From Talpa occidentalis (Eukaryota > Chordata > Mammalia > Eulipotyphla > Talpidae): a DNA stretch of 64,000 nucleotides. This document shows, in pieces, positions 54,420-64,000 of the stretch. Within the stretch, counting starts at the first letter, position 1; the number at the start of each line of letters is the position of its first letter. Under the pieces are notes generated by a model that saw only the letters and a list, made by a program, of their open reading frames with translations, had not been told where the DNA came from and made no database searches. The DNA is taken from positions 45,682,329 to 45,746,328 of the forward strand of contig NW_023601212.1 of the NCBI RefSeq assembly GCF_014898055.3. Direction: 5' to 3'. The position numbers and the translations under genes are program-made.

Positions 54420-55050
54420 TATGGGGTAAGAAAGGGGCTCCCAAACCCCACTGCAATGTGGCTTTCCCACACCAACATGCAATTCTTGGACAATAGTAGG
54501 GAGACTGAGAATTCCACTAATTTCTGACACTACCAGAAGATAGCAACGGATTCCACAGGTTAAGGGCTCAGTCTCCCAGGACTGCCCTCTACTTCGGATG
54601 TCAACCATAAGCCCAGACTGTCACCTGTGCTTCTGACCATCCTGCTACAATTTAGAGGTTCCCAGGACCCGCTCCTTGGGTTTGATTAATTTGCCAGAAC
54701 AACTCACAGAACTCAGTGAATGCATTTGCTCAGTAGATCACCAGTTATTATAAACCCTAGAACTCAGGAACAGATGGATGGGAGAGGCACAGGGCAAGGG
54801 TGCAGAGGTCTCGGACCTCCATTCTCTCAAATCCCCACATGGTCACCAGCCGGAGGGACTCTGAACTCTCCTTTTGGGTTTTATTGGCAGCTTCATTACA
54901 TTGACACAGTGAACTCCTTGATATGGGCAAGGAGTTTAATCGCCAGGACTTCTCTGGAAGTCAGGGATGAGATTGGAAGTTCCAACCCTCTGATCATGTG
55001 GTTCTCTCTCTTGGTGGTGATCCTGTAGATTTTAATGTTGGGGGCTGGGG
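54420..55050 (+). repeat. LTR-like interspersed repeat, family uncertain
   Basis: 'tttgattaatttgccagaac', 'aactcacagaactcagtgaa', 'tcaccagttattataaaccc', 'catggtcaccagccggaggg' and 'ttttgggttttattggcagc' form a layout typical of an ancient mammalian LTR. I cannot name the family. No viral gene is visible. Confidence 0.55.
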
Positions 55051-55241
55051 CTGAGCAGGGGGCATGGGCACTCTCCATAGCCCCTTTGCAGTGTTTGTAC
55101 AGTTAAGTTTGCTATTCAAAAATGAAATGGGAATTTGTAAAAACAACCACAAAGCTCAGCTAAGAAGGATGGAGAAAGCAGTAACTCAGGGACATGCACA
55201 TCGGAAAACGTCACTCACTCCGGTGTTCCTGTGTTGTTGTT
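55051..55241. other. Unassigned spacer
   Basis: Nothing recognised. Confidence 0.35.
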
Positions 55242-55505
55242 GTTTTTTAAAGATTTATTTATTTATTCATACAAGCACTGGGTACAGTCAGAAGCGCAGG
55301 AGGGTGAGAGAATTCACCAGAGCCAGAGCGGAGAGCAGAACAGGCAGACTGACGAAATACACTGCTGAGGGGAGCAGCGGACGGCAGGAGAGGTCTGCGC
55401 GCCATGTGGGACCCTCACCCGGTGACCTGGGATCGAACCGGCGCTGCAGAGGCTGCGAGCAGCTTCGCAACCCAGCGCTCAACCGCTGCGCCACCAGGGA
55501 GGCCC
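55242..55505 (-). repeat. tRNA-derived SINE, young subfamily (copy 16)
   Basis: Reverse orientation, AAAGATTTATTTATTTATTC start, head end CCACCAGGGAGGCCC. The duplication TGTTCCTGTGTT flanks it at 55224 and 55506. Confidence 0.92.
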
Positions 55506-55830
55506 TGTTCCTGTGTTTTATCTGACAACTCCAGTCCAGGCAGAAGAAAGGGGTTCCATTAAATGGGGTGGGGAATAGAGATGGACTGGAGTGGGGGATA
55601 ACAAGCCCCCTCATTTTGCAGGAGTTGATAATGACTCCTAATGATTTTAATAATAATGGTGATGATGATAACGGCTGTGCCTATCTGACTACTTTTATCT
55701 TGCTCCACCCTGGCTATTTCTGGGTACAGCTTGCTCCCTGCCAGGTCTGGGGAGCCTGTGTGGGGTATTCCCACCACACTCAGCACAGGGCCCAGGTGCA
55801 GAGACCCAGCTCCCCCAGACTCAGCTGGCT
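55506..55830. other. Unassigned sequence
   Basis: A short (AAT/GAT)-rich stretch lies near 55645-55670. No gene recognised. Confidence 0.35.
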
Positions 55831-55834
55831 CCTG

Positions 55835-56290
55835 CCCCTGGGTATGAGTGACTTGGGGCTGCCATCACAAACCACCACCAACCAGGAAGCTTTGAACAAT
55901 AGGAAGTGATTTTCTCACAAGTCTTCAAGGCCAGAAATCTGAGATCAAGATGGGGGTGGGGGGTGGGGGCTGTGGCTGGCTCCTTCTGGAGGTCCTGAGG
56001 GAGAATCCATCCCAGGCCTCCCTCCTGGCTTCTGGCAGTTGCTGGTGATCCTGGAGTTCCTTGGCTTGGAGACACATCACCCCAATTTTTGCCTCCATCT
56101 CCACATGACCTTCCTTTCTCTGTCGGTTTACCTTCCTCTTTTCTTGTAGGGACATCTGTAACTGGACTTCAGGCCTACCCTAATCTGGAAACATCTCAAG
56201 ATGTTTCACTTAATCACATCTGGAAAGACCCCACAGTAGTCTTCCCCTACGTAGTTTCAGTCACCTGCTATCAACCAGGGTCTGAAAATA
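55835..56290 (+). repeat. MLT1-type LTR, sense
   Basis: 'ggctgccatcacaaaccacc', 'aggccagaaatctgagatca', 'ctcctggcttctggcagttg', 'cctccatctccacatgacct' and 'cacatctggaaagaccccac' occur in MLT1 order, diverged. Confidence 0.75.
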
Positions 56291-57197
56291 TTCCATACAG
56301 TAAAATAGACTGAGAGAGATCACATTCATATAAATTTAAATTATAGTATTGTTATCATCATTTTATTAGTAGTTATTGTTATTCATCTCTGAGTGTGCCT
56401 AATTTATAAATTAAACTTTATCATAGGGATGTATGTCTAGGGAAAATATATGTAGGGTTCAGGACTGTTGTGGTTAGTCTTGGGGGGTCTCAGATTGCAT
56501 CACTCACAAATGTGGGGGAACTGCTGTTTCAAAGGAGGTTGCTTTCACAGATGGGGTGAGGATCAGGATGTGGGCATATGTTTTTTGGGAGGGATATCCA
56601 CCATACCATGGATTTTTTTTTCATCAGAGCCTATCCCTCTTTCAGACTTTTTTCTACTCCTTTCCCCAAATTAAACCAGAAAAGCATTCCTTAGACGTGA
56701 ACCACAAGGCAGGCATTGAGTTGACGAGGGTTGTGGGGAGATGATGCCCATTCTCCAGAGGCACAGGTTCTGTTCTGAATGAGCCGCGGAGCCTTGTCAT
56801 AAGATGGCTTCACAATTCTGCTCCGTGTCCTGAGATTGGCGACAGGTCGATGTGCAGACTGAGGGCAGAACAGGCTGGTTTACAGGCTGGTGTGAGGGTC
56901 CCCATACCAGGGAGAGCAGGCTCAGACCATGTGCAAAACTATGTGGATGTTTAAGAAGCAGAACAAGAGGAGGCCAGGGTGCAGGGACAGAGATCTCTAA
57001 CCCCTGCCTGGGTCCTTGGTTTCCTCACCTATAAAGGGGGCTGATTCTGCCATCCAGGTGAAATCCATCCTGTCAGAGGTGCACTGATGAAGGGACACTT
57101 TCTCCCCACTCCTAGGCCAGCTCCCTGGCTTGGGTCCCAGTGGGAAGTAGGAGAAGCCCCGTGTTCCTGGAAAGTAGGGAGAATGTGTATGTGCACA
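56291..57197. other. Unassigned sequence with a MIR trace
   Basis: AT-rich to about 56440, then mixed. 'cttggtttcctcacctataa' near 57016-57035 is a MIR remnant. No gene recognised. Confidence 0.35.
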
Positions 57198-57202
57198 TGC
57201 GT

Positions 57203-57236
<34 letters not shown>

Positions 57237-57238
57237 AA
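57198..57238. repeat. (TG)n(AG)n compound microsatellite
   Basis: TGTGTGTGTGTGTG is followed directly by AGAGAGAGAGAGAGAGAGAG. Confidence 0.95.
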
Positions 57239-57379
57239 GGGAGCCCTCATGGAAGTTGGGGCGGGAAAGAGGTTGTGCATATAGAGGCTGAAATAAAAGT
57301 CCTAAGAATAACTGTCCCTGGGAATAGGAAAAGGGGAATAATGAGAAGTCTCCAGCACAGAGGACCCTTTTAAAAATAG
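57239..57379. other. Unassigned spacer
   Basis: Nothing recognised. Confidence 0.35.
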
Positions 57380-57955
57380 ATCTGATTAGATGGTCCTCCA
57401 AAAAGTTAGCTGCCAAGTAACCCAGCAATTCTACTCCTAGGGATATACCACAAAGAGTCAAAAACAGGAACTCAAACAAATCTCAGTGTCACAGCAGCAT
57501 TAATCACAATAGACCAAATGTCCATTATCAGATGAAGGGTAATCTGTGGTGCATCCACACAGGGGAGTATCACTCAACCATGAAAAAGTGTGAAGTCCTG
57601 ACACTCGCTACAACATGGATGAACTGAAAACATGATGCTGAGTGAGAGGCCAGACACAAAAGGCCACACTGTGTGTTCCATGGATATGAAATGTCCAGAA
57701 CAGGTAAATCCAGATAGAGAGCAGAATAACAGATTTTAGGGGCTGGAGAAGAGGGGAGGGGGGAGGGGAGAGTGGGAAGAGACTGCTTATGAGGACAGGA
57801 GCTGCTTTTGGAGTGATGGAACATCCTAGAATTAGAAAGGGGTAGAAGTTGCACAACATTGTGAATGCGCTAAATGGCACTGAGCTGTTCAAAATGGTGA
57901 ATTTTATATTGCATGTGTCTCAATAAAACAATAGAAATGAAAAGAATGAATCAGA
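57380..57955 (+). repeat. L1 3'-end, sense
   Basis: 'aacccagcaattctactcct', 'gggagtatcactcaaccatg', 'catgatgctgagtgagaggc' and 'attgcatgtgtctcaataaa' are in order, complete to the 3' terminus. Confidence 0.88.
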
Positions 57956-57960
57956 AAATT

Positions 57961-58224
57961 TTTTAAAGATTTATTTATGCATACAAGAGCTGGGGTACAG
58001 GCCAGAGATGCAGGGGGGTGAGCAGATTCACCATAGATAGAGCAGGGAGCAGAACAGGCAGGCCAATTAAAACACACTGCTGAGGGGAGCAGCCGGCGAG
58101 ACAGGAGAGGTCTGCTTTGCCATGTGGGTTGCTCCCTGGCTGGCTGGGGATCGAACTCGTGCAGCAGAGGCTGCGGATTGCTTCATTGTGCGGTGCTTAA
58201 GCCCTTGCGCCACCAGGGAGGCCC
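57961..58224 (-). repeat. tRNA-derived SINE, older subfamily (copy 17)
   Basis: Reverse orientation, head end GCGCCACCAGGGAGGCCCC, B box complement GGGGATCGAACTC. It is inserted at the L1 tail. The flanks CAGAAAATTTTT and CAGAAAAATATTT are an approximate duplication. Confidence 0.9.
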
Positions 58225-59094
58225 CAGAAAAATATTTATACTACTTTGCTTTCCAAAGAAACTGCTGCAGATACCCGGACATATTCAATCACCTACCCCA
58301 AATAAAGTATGTAGAAGTTTACAAATAAACTTTCACAATGTTAAAAGGGGTCCTTACACAACCCACCTTTACAGAGTGCTGGGCAGCCTGTTGAGTTCTT
58401 GTCATTATTAATAATGTACAGTAATGACATAATAATAGCATCATTATCTTCCACCCCAATTACAGCACTGCACATCAATGGGGTGATGTAATGTGCTCCA
58501 GGCCATCCACCATGGAAGAGGAAGAGATAGATTCAAATGGTGTCAGTGTCAAAGGCAGCTCCTCAGGCTGCAGACAGGAAACCAAAGCAAGCAGCATGTG
58601 AGCAGGTGATGCACCAGGGAGGAGAAGCTCTGCACAGGTGTGCTGGATGTAAGAATGAGGATCAAACCTTCCTTGAAGCCAGAAGGCAGGGTTGGAGGAC
58701 TGTGCCAGGTTCCTAGGTAAAGGGCCCCCAGGTGCCTAGAATGTGGGGTTCACAGTCTAGCCCCCCACTTACCCTTTCTCCCTGCACCAGGTTGGGCACA
58801 TGGCTGTGCCACCCATGTGAATGCAGAGCATGTGAGCATACAGAAAGGAAGGGTGTAAGCCTCCTCTACGTGGTGGTTGTACCAGGGAGCCCAACAGGTC
58901 CAACCAGTTGCCCAAAGGGACAATTTCACAGACAATAGTGCTGGATCCTAGGGTCAAGGAGGGAAGGGGAGTCCAGGACTTTCAAAGTGGGAAAGATGTC
59001 ACCGTGCTTTTCTACGTTAACTGTTTGGGGTTGTGCCTGGGTTCTAAGAGGTGACACAGATGACACAGAGTCATTGTACTTTTAGAGGCAGCCT
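58225..59094. other. Unassigned sequence
   Basis: MIR-like CA/TTA-rich pieces are not convincing. No gene recognised. Confidence 0.35.
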
Positions 59095-59473
59095 GCCTTC
59101 ATCAATACAGCAAACGACCAAGTCATGATTTATTCGTGTGGTGGAATACTATTTGGCAATGAAAAGGAATAAATTACTGATACACACAACAGCATAGCCA
59201 AACCTCCAATTATGTTGAATGAAAGAAGCTGAATGCAAAGGACCACAGTGTGTGATTCCATTTATGTGAAATGTCCAGAAAAGGCAAATCTAGACTCAGA
59301 GGTTGCCTGGGGTTGGAGGTAGGAGGAAGGTGGATTGTAAGGGGCACGAGAGAGTTCCTTGGGGTGATGGGAAGTTCTAAATTAGGATACTGGTGATGGT
59401 TGCACCTCAGGGCAAATTGCACAATATGTAGATGATCCCACACTAAAGCTAAATAATTTTTTTTAATTTTTAA
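59095..59473 (+). repeat. L1 3'-end, sense
   Basis: 'gtggtggaatactatttggc', 'tgtgattccatttatgtgaa' and 'tggggtgatgggaagttcta' are in order. Confidence 0.82.
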
Positions 59474-59488
59474 TCAAAATAAATTTTT

Positions 59489-59790
59489 TTTTTTTTTAAG
59501 TGACAGTCTTTTATTTATTTATTTATTTGTTTGTTTTGTTTATACAAGCACTGGGTACAGTCAGAAGCGCGGGAGGGTGAGAGAATCCACCAGAGCCAGA
59601 GCGGGGAGCAGAACAGGCAGAAGGACCGAAGTACACTGCTGAGGGGAGCAGCGGGCGGCAGGAGAGGTCTGCGCGCCATGTGGGACCCTCCTCCGGTGGC
59701 CGGGAAGCAGCCGGGGATCGAACTGGCGCCGCAGAGGCCGCGGGCAGCTTCGCAACCCAGCGCTCAACCGCTGCGCCACCGGGGAGGCCC
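59489..59790 (-). repeat. tRNA-derived SINE, young subfamily (copy 18), nested
   Basis: Full length, reverse orientation. From 59498 to 59790 it equals 908-1200 except one base (59646 G against 1056 A). It shares the private 3' tag GACTGTCACTT with copy 1. Its own duplication TCAAAATAAATTTTT lies at 59474-59488 and 59791-59805, so the two copies are independent insertions. It sits next to the tail of SINE copy 19. Confidence 0.95.
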
Positions 59791-59802
59791 TCAAAATAAA
59801 TT

Positions 59803-60078
59803 TTTAAAAAAGATTTATCTTTATTTATTTATGCACAAAGAGCTGGGGTATAGGCCAGAGATGCAGGGGTTGAGAGGATTCACCAGAGACAGAGTGGGGA
59901 GCAGAACAGGCAAATCAACTGAAATATACTGCTGAGGGGAGCAGCAGGCAAGACAAGAAAGGTCTGCTGCTCCATGTGGGTTGCTCCCTGGCCATCCAGA
60001 GATCAAACTCATGCCTCAGTGGCTGGCGATAGTTTGACAGCACTGAGACTCTAACCCCTGCACCACCAGGGAGGCACC
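59803..60078 (-). repeat. tRNA-derived SINE, variant-head subfamily (copy 19)
   Basis: Reverse orientation, head end CACCACCAGGGAGGCACC. The head interior in sense, 'ctatcgccagccactgaggc', is the variant type also seen at 32640-32896. It is older than copy 18, which is inserted in its A/T tail. Confidence 0.88.
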
Positions 60079-60079
60079 A

Positions 60080-60345
60080 GAAATAAAATTAAAATTTTTA
60101 ATTAAAAAACTAAATAATACTAAAATTTTAATCTAAAATTTAATCTTTTTAATGAAATGAGAATAAATCTTAATAAATTAAATTTTTAATCTAAATAACA
60201 TTTTAAATTTTAAATAAGATAAATCTAAATTTAAATTAGAGTAAAATAAAATGTTTAAATAAAAAATAAATCTAAATAAAATTATAAATTTTAAAATAAA
60301 ATTAAAACTTTATTAAATGAAATAAAAATTAAAACAAAAAATGTA
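60080..60345. repeat. Near-pure A/T low-complexity tract
   Basis: About 265 bp made of short TAAAATTTTAAT/AAATTTAAAT words with only a few C or G bases (mostly 'atct' words). No long unit repeats exactly. It follows the head end of SINE copy 19. Confidence 0.85.
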
Positions 60346-60735
60346 GCCTCCAGACCAAATGTTATTCACAAAGGGGATTGAAAAAAAACACATCTTCAAA
60401 TTAGTCACTGTTAAGGAACCGCACCCTTAGACCAGGGGCTTGACACATCTCTAACATTGAAGATCTAAGCCGCTACCTAAAGGAAGTCTTTAATCTCATC
60501 TCCATCTTTATTTGGCCGGTTACTGATTTAATGTCCATGGCCCCCCCCTACTTACCTGGAAGATGACAGCAGCAAGTAGCTTACTTGGTCTGGTGGCTCA
60601 TTCCCTACCTGCACATGAATGTCTATTAAATGAATTGGAAAGGAATTGATGGTTTGGGGCACCAGCCCAGACACTAGAGTCAGGCAGTTTGGCTGGCTCA
60701 TTCCAGGGTCTCTAAGGTACAGAGCTCAGAATTGA
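60346..60735. other. Unassigned sequence
   Basis: A C-run near 60541-60548 follows AT-rich sequence. No gene recognised. Confidence 0.35.
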
Positions 60736-60739
60736 TATT

Positions 60740-60960
60740 GATACTCTCTGCTCTGGTACCATAGGGCATCTTCCAGAACAACTCAGCTGTGCTGTTGTCA
60801 CTGAAAACTATGACAGACAACTCATTCCTGAATGGGCATATACCAATAAAACATATTTATGTACACTGAAATCTCACTTTCACAGAATGTTCATGTATCA
60901 CAAAATATTCTTTGGATTTTTTTTCAGCCATTCATAGACATAAAAAACATGCTCAGCTAT
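60740..60960 (+). repeat. Interspersed repeat, DNA-transposon-like (copy 2)
   Basis: 'gaatgggcatataccaataa', 'aacatatttatgtacactga', 'gttcatgtatcacaaaatat' and 'ttttttcagccattcataga' match the order at 36736-37050. Confidence 0.6.
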
Positions 60961-61290
60961 TGGCTGCTATAATCACATATTGCATGATTTCCTATATATG
61001 AAATGTCCAGCTAAATCCATACACACCAAGCAGATGAGTGGTTGTCAGAGTCTGGGAGGGTGGTGAATGGGGAGTGACTGCTCAGGGGGACAAGGTCTTC
61101 TTGGCATGATGAATGTTCTGGAACTAAGTAGAGGTGGTAGTTGCACAACATGGTGAATGCACCAAATGCTATTCACTTTTCTTTTTTTTTTTTTGTAAAT
61201 GCCATTCACTTTTAAATGGCTATTTTATTTTAAGTATTTACTTTTAAATATTTGTCTTATCTATGGAAAGTTGCCTCGATAAAAAATAAC
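60961..61290 (+). repeat. L1 3'-end, sense
   Basis: 'gcatgatttcctatatatga', 'agcagatgagtggttgtcag', 'gatgaatgttctggaactaa' and 'gtagttgcacaacatggtga' are in order. Confidence 0.85.
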
Positions 61291-62505
61291 TAACATTAGA
61301 ATATACATAAAATATAAAGAATAATACTATTGACATTTTGAGATCTATATATTGAAAGCAGCAAGCTCTAGCTTAGGTAAATTAAAATAGTTACCAGGCA
61401 CAGCGGAAAAGTCCTTCATATGTGGTGTCTCCAACTACACTTGTGGCAGGGCACGTGTTTTTATGCCTCTTTGATGACTAAGGGATGAAATTTCAAAAAG
61501 AAAAGGTTATCCATTCAAGGTCACTGAGGTACAAGTGCCGGGTCTAGGATCTGATCTGGGATTCTAGCTGAGGCCCCTCCCGCTGCCTCATTCTGTCCCT
61601 TGCTCACCAAGTTGAACAGACCTGCTGTGAGAGTTAAATGAGAAAGCACATGTAGCTCTTCAGTGAAGGGCTTGGCAGACCGAAGGCACCTAACCAATGT
61701 TGCTATCTGCTCCTCTCCTGTCCTCTGGATTACTAAGGCTAAGACAGTGTTGGCTCAGCTGGCGAGGAGATGATGAGAAATCTCATAGGAATCCATTGGT
61801 CACCAACCAAATGAAGTCTTGAGCCTTTCCCCACATGCTCATTACTTAATTGTTCACAAGCAATAAGAAAATTCCAAGGACAGCAAGCACTGGGTCTTGC
61901 CTTGAGCTTGGCCATGGCAACGTAGTGATCCTCAAGAAGCAGACTGCTTACATGGTGTCCCTGTTCTCATTACTCCCCATCCTCCATTAATGCAGAGATG
62001 CCCAATATCTCTGTGACACGGGGAGTTGAGTCTGGCAATACACATTCAGAGGTGTTGCGCAAACCTTAGCAGAAACACTCCCATCGGCCCAGCTGGGAGT
62101 CATTGTCCGGTGGCCGCTGTAATGTGACTGTAATTCCTCTAGAGTGTTCTCAGTTGCCTTGGATGCTGAGCTGTATTTTAGGTGACGTATTTTCTGTAGA
62201 ATTCCTGAGTGCTTGTTCTTGGGAGTAGGGCCAAGTGTACACAATAGCTATTCGGGGTGGAACAGCTGGTAAAGGGAGAGGCAGTCTACATTCTAAAGAA
62301 AAGTGGAAAGAAGTGAAGTATATGAGACTACATCCAGGACCCAGTTAGAGGATATTCTAAGCTCTTTGTGGGCAGAAATGGGCTATGTACTTCTTTAGCT
62401 GCCGCTCCACATCCAGCAGAGCATGGAGAAAGAACTCGATATTTATTTGTTGCTTGAGCTAAAAATTTTGGATTGTAATTGTCCTGAGCCCTTAAAGACA
62501 GACTG
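61291..62505. other. Unassigned sequence with MIR traces
   Basis: 'tattcaaggtcactgaggta'-type MIR wording lies near 61510-61580, and an L2-like 'gtgagagttaaatgagaaag' lies near 61627. The rest is unassigned. No coding exon. Confidence 0.35.
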
Positions 62506-62510
62506 GTGGT

Positions 62511-62776
62511 GGGCCTTTCTGGTGACCTAGGGATTAAGTCTCAGCACTATCACCATGATGGCCTGAGCTCGATTCCCAGCCAGGGAGCTGACCCACATAA
62601 GGCGCAGCAGACCTCTCCTGTCTCACCCGCTGCTCCCCTCAGCTGTGTATTTCAGTAGATCCACCTGTTCTGCTCTCCATTCTATCGCTGGTGAATTGTC
62701 TCATCACCTGCACCTCTGGCCTACACCCCAGTTCTTCTACACAAAAATAAATAAAATCTTTAAAAAAAAAAAAAAA
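62511..62776 (+). repeat. tRNA-derived SINE, short variant-head subfamily (copy 20)
   Basis: Head GGGCCTTTCTGGTGACCTAG, short interior 'ctcagcactatcaccatgat', B box GAGCTCGATTCCC, then the common body and a poly(A). The duplication AAAGACAGAC lies at 62494 and about 62775. Confidence 0.92.
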
Positions 62777-62779
62777 AGA

Positions 62780-63340
62780 CAGACAGATAGGAAATGGTAA
62801 ATGTGAAAGTTATATGTGTACCACTGATATACCAGCCTCCACCAGTGGCAAACCAATCACTCACCAATCACTCACAGGCAGACATCACTAATCCATCACA
62901 GCACTGTCAATCCCTACCCTTTAGGAAGCTGGGGAAGGGGTTCTAATTTACTCACTTTGGGCTTCAGCATCACCGGTTCACTGACAGGACCATATAACCC
63001 TCAAAGATGTGCCTCATCCTCCCAGTAGCAGCTGATGGAACAGGCCTCCCAGGGGCTGTGAAGCTTTAAGTCACCCAGCTTGTAAGAGGCTGGGAATTTG
63101 ACTTCTTCAAGTCCAGAGTTGTTCTCCCACATCATCATCAGCAAAATGTCACAAGGACAGCTAACTACACAGGTACACATGTCCTGGATCCGTGGGGTGA
63201 CAGCACCCAGCATGAGGGTGGTTTTATTCTGAGCTCCCAGTGCCAAGCCTCAACCCTGTGTCCCGTCCAGGATCTCCAATTTGTCTCATTTGCTCATATT
63301 TAATCACTCTTGAGCCTCAACATGTGCCATCTCATATCTC
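62780..63340. other. Unassigned sequence
   Basis: Short tandem 'caatcactcac' words lie near 62856-62876. No gene or confident repeat. Confidence 0.35.
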
Positions 63341-63344
63341 AATT

Positions 63345-63412
63345 GAAGTTAAGACTCAGAGAAGGTAAGCAGCATGCCCAAGGCCACACAGCTAAAGTGG
63401 CACATTCTTTCC
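63345..63412. repeat. MIR fragment
   Basis: 'taagactcagagaaggtaag' followed by 'cagcatgcccaaggccacac' and 'agct' is the MIR layout. Confidence 0.8.
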
Positions 63413-63640
63413 ACTCATCGGTGGCCCTCTGTGTCAGTGCCGTTCAAAGGGTACTCTGCTGAAGTGTCCCAGGCCGCTCTGGGAGGTCCTCAGTGTGTGG
63501 CCAGCACGTGTCCTCATATCACATTTGTTTCAACACCAGGACCACATATGGGCTTGGGGGACCCAGAGATGAATCAAGGGAGGCCCCTGCCTTTGAGGGA
63601 CTCCCCGTCTGGAGAGGAAGCGAGACGGGAGAACAGCTGG
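63413..63640. other. Unassigned spacer
   Basis: Nothing recognised. Confidence 0.35.
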
Positions 63641-63644
63641 TTAC

Positions 63645-64000
63645 CATGATATATGAGCTTCCTGGGGCTACCCACAATAAACTGACACAAAGTGGGTGGC
63701 TCAAACAACAGAAATGTATTCTTTTACAGTTCTTAGCGCCAGACGTCTAAAATCAGGGTACTGAGTGGTTAGATCCTTCTGATGAAGCTCTGAAGGAGAA
63801 ACTGCCCCAGGCCACTCTCCTGGCTTCTGGGGGTTGCAGGCAACACTTGGCATCCCTTGTCTTATAACGCATTGCCCCAATCCCTGTCTCCAATGTGTCT
63901 GCGCCTCCTCTGTGTCCTCTGTGTCACGGTCTTCTCTCTGTCTGTGCCTCTGTGTCCCTCTCTTCTAAGGACATTTAGTGGATTCAGGGCCCAGCCTAAA
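63645..64000 (+). repeat. MLT1-type LTR, sense, cut by the window end
   Basis: 'gtggctcaaacaacagaaat', 'ctcctggcttctgggggttg', 'cttggcatcccttgtcttat' and 'ttctaaggacatttagtgga' are in MLT1 order. The 3' end lies outside the window. Confidence 0.8.

Noticed and set aside
54420..55050. A complete endogenous retrovirus around the LTR-like and MLT1 segments
   Set aside because: Only solo, diverged LTR-type pieces are visible. No internal gag, pol or env homology was recognised between or near them.

Overview
This is a mammalian nuclear window with about 50% repeat content and no coding exon that I can support. Every open frame is short. None shows a recognisable domain, and many of the longer frames lie inside retrotransposons: the 100-140 residue frames near 941, 33040 and 59531 are antisense SINE sequence. 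The description is therefore a repeat, regulatory and retrocopy annotation.

Organism: degenerate L1M-type LINE 3' ends, MLT1-type MaLR LTRs, MIR, L2, Tigger/MER2-like and hAT-Charlie-like fragments point to a placental mammal. Twenty copies of one tRNA-derived SINE dominate the young fraction. The head reads GGGCCTCCC(C/T)GGTGGC, the B box GGTTCGATCC, and the tail AAATAAATAAATCTTT. From memory this looks like a bat SINE, probably of the horseshoe-bat group (Yinpterochiroptera). I could not check this against a library, and another laurasiatherian remains possible.

Layout. 1-5.5 kb: an AT-rich degenerate L1 in sense orientation, broken by two SINEs. 5.5-13 kb: antisense L1 3' ends, two MER2-like elements, (TTGG)n and CA-rich simple repeats. 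13-24 kb: mostly single-copy sequence with a TATA-box promoter-like segment near 14.75 kb and a motif-dense candidate enhancer at 20.95-21.26 kb. 24-33 kb: L1, L2, MIR and MLT1 fragments around a candidate conserved element at 29.9-30.5 kb, then a young L1 3' end at 31.6-32.3 kb. 33-38 kb: four SINEs with clear target-site duplications, MLT1 and MER2-like fragments, and a non-repeat stretch at 33.85-34.68 kb. 38-50 kb: a 33-nt U2 snRNA retrocopy with a perfect duplication, a MEF2/TATA promoter-like segment near 41.9 kb, and more L1. 50-64 kb: dense SINE, L1 and MLT1, including an L1 nested in an MLT1, a SINE nested in the tail of another SINE, and a near-pure A/T tract.

How the parts relate: the window reads as intergenic or intronic DNA with two promoter-like and three enhancer-like segments, which may belong to a gene outside the window. 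The most informative observations are retrotransposition signatures: the U2 fragment, two SINEs 58.6 kb apart that are identical at 292 of 293 positions and share a private 3' tag, and an exact 35-bp L1 fragment copied into a CA-rich repeat 1.1 kb away. I found no evidence of a novel multi-gene system.
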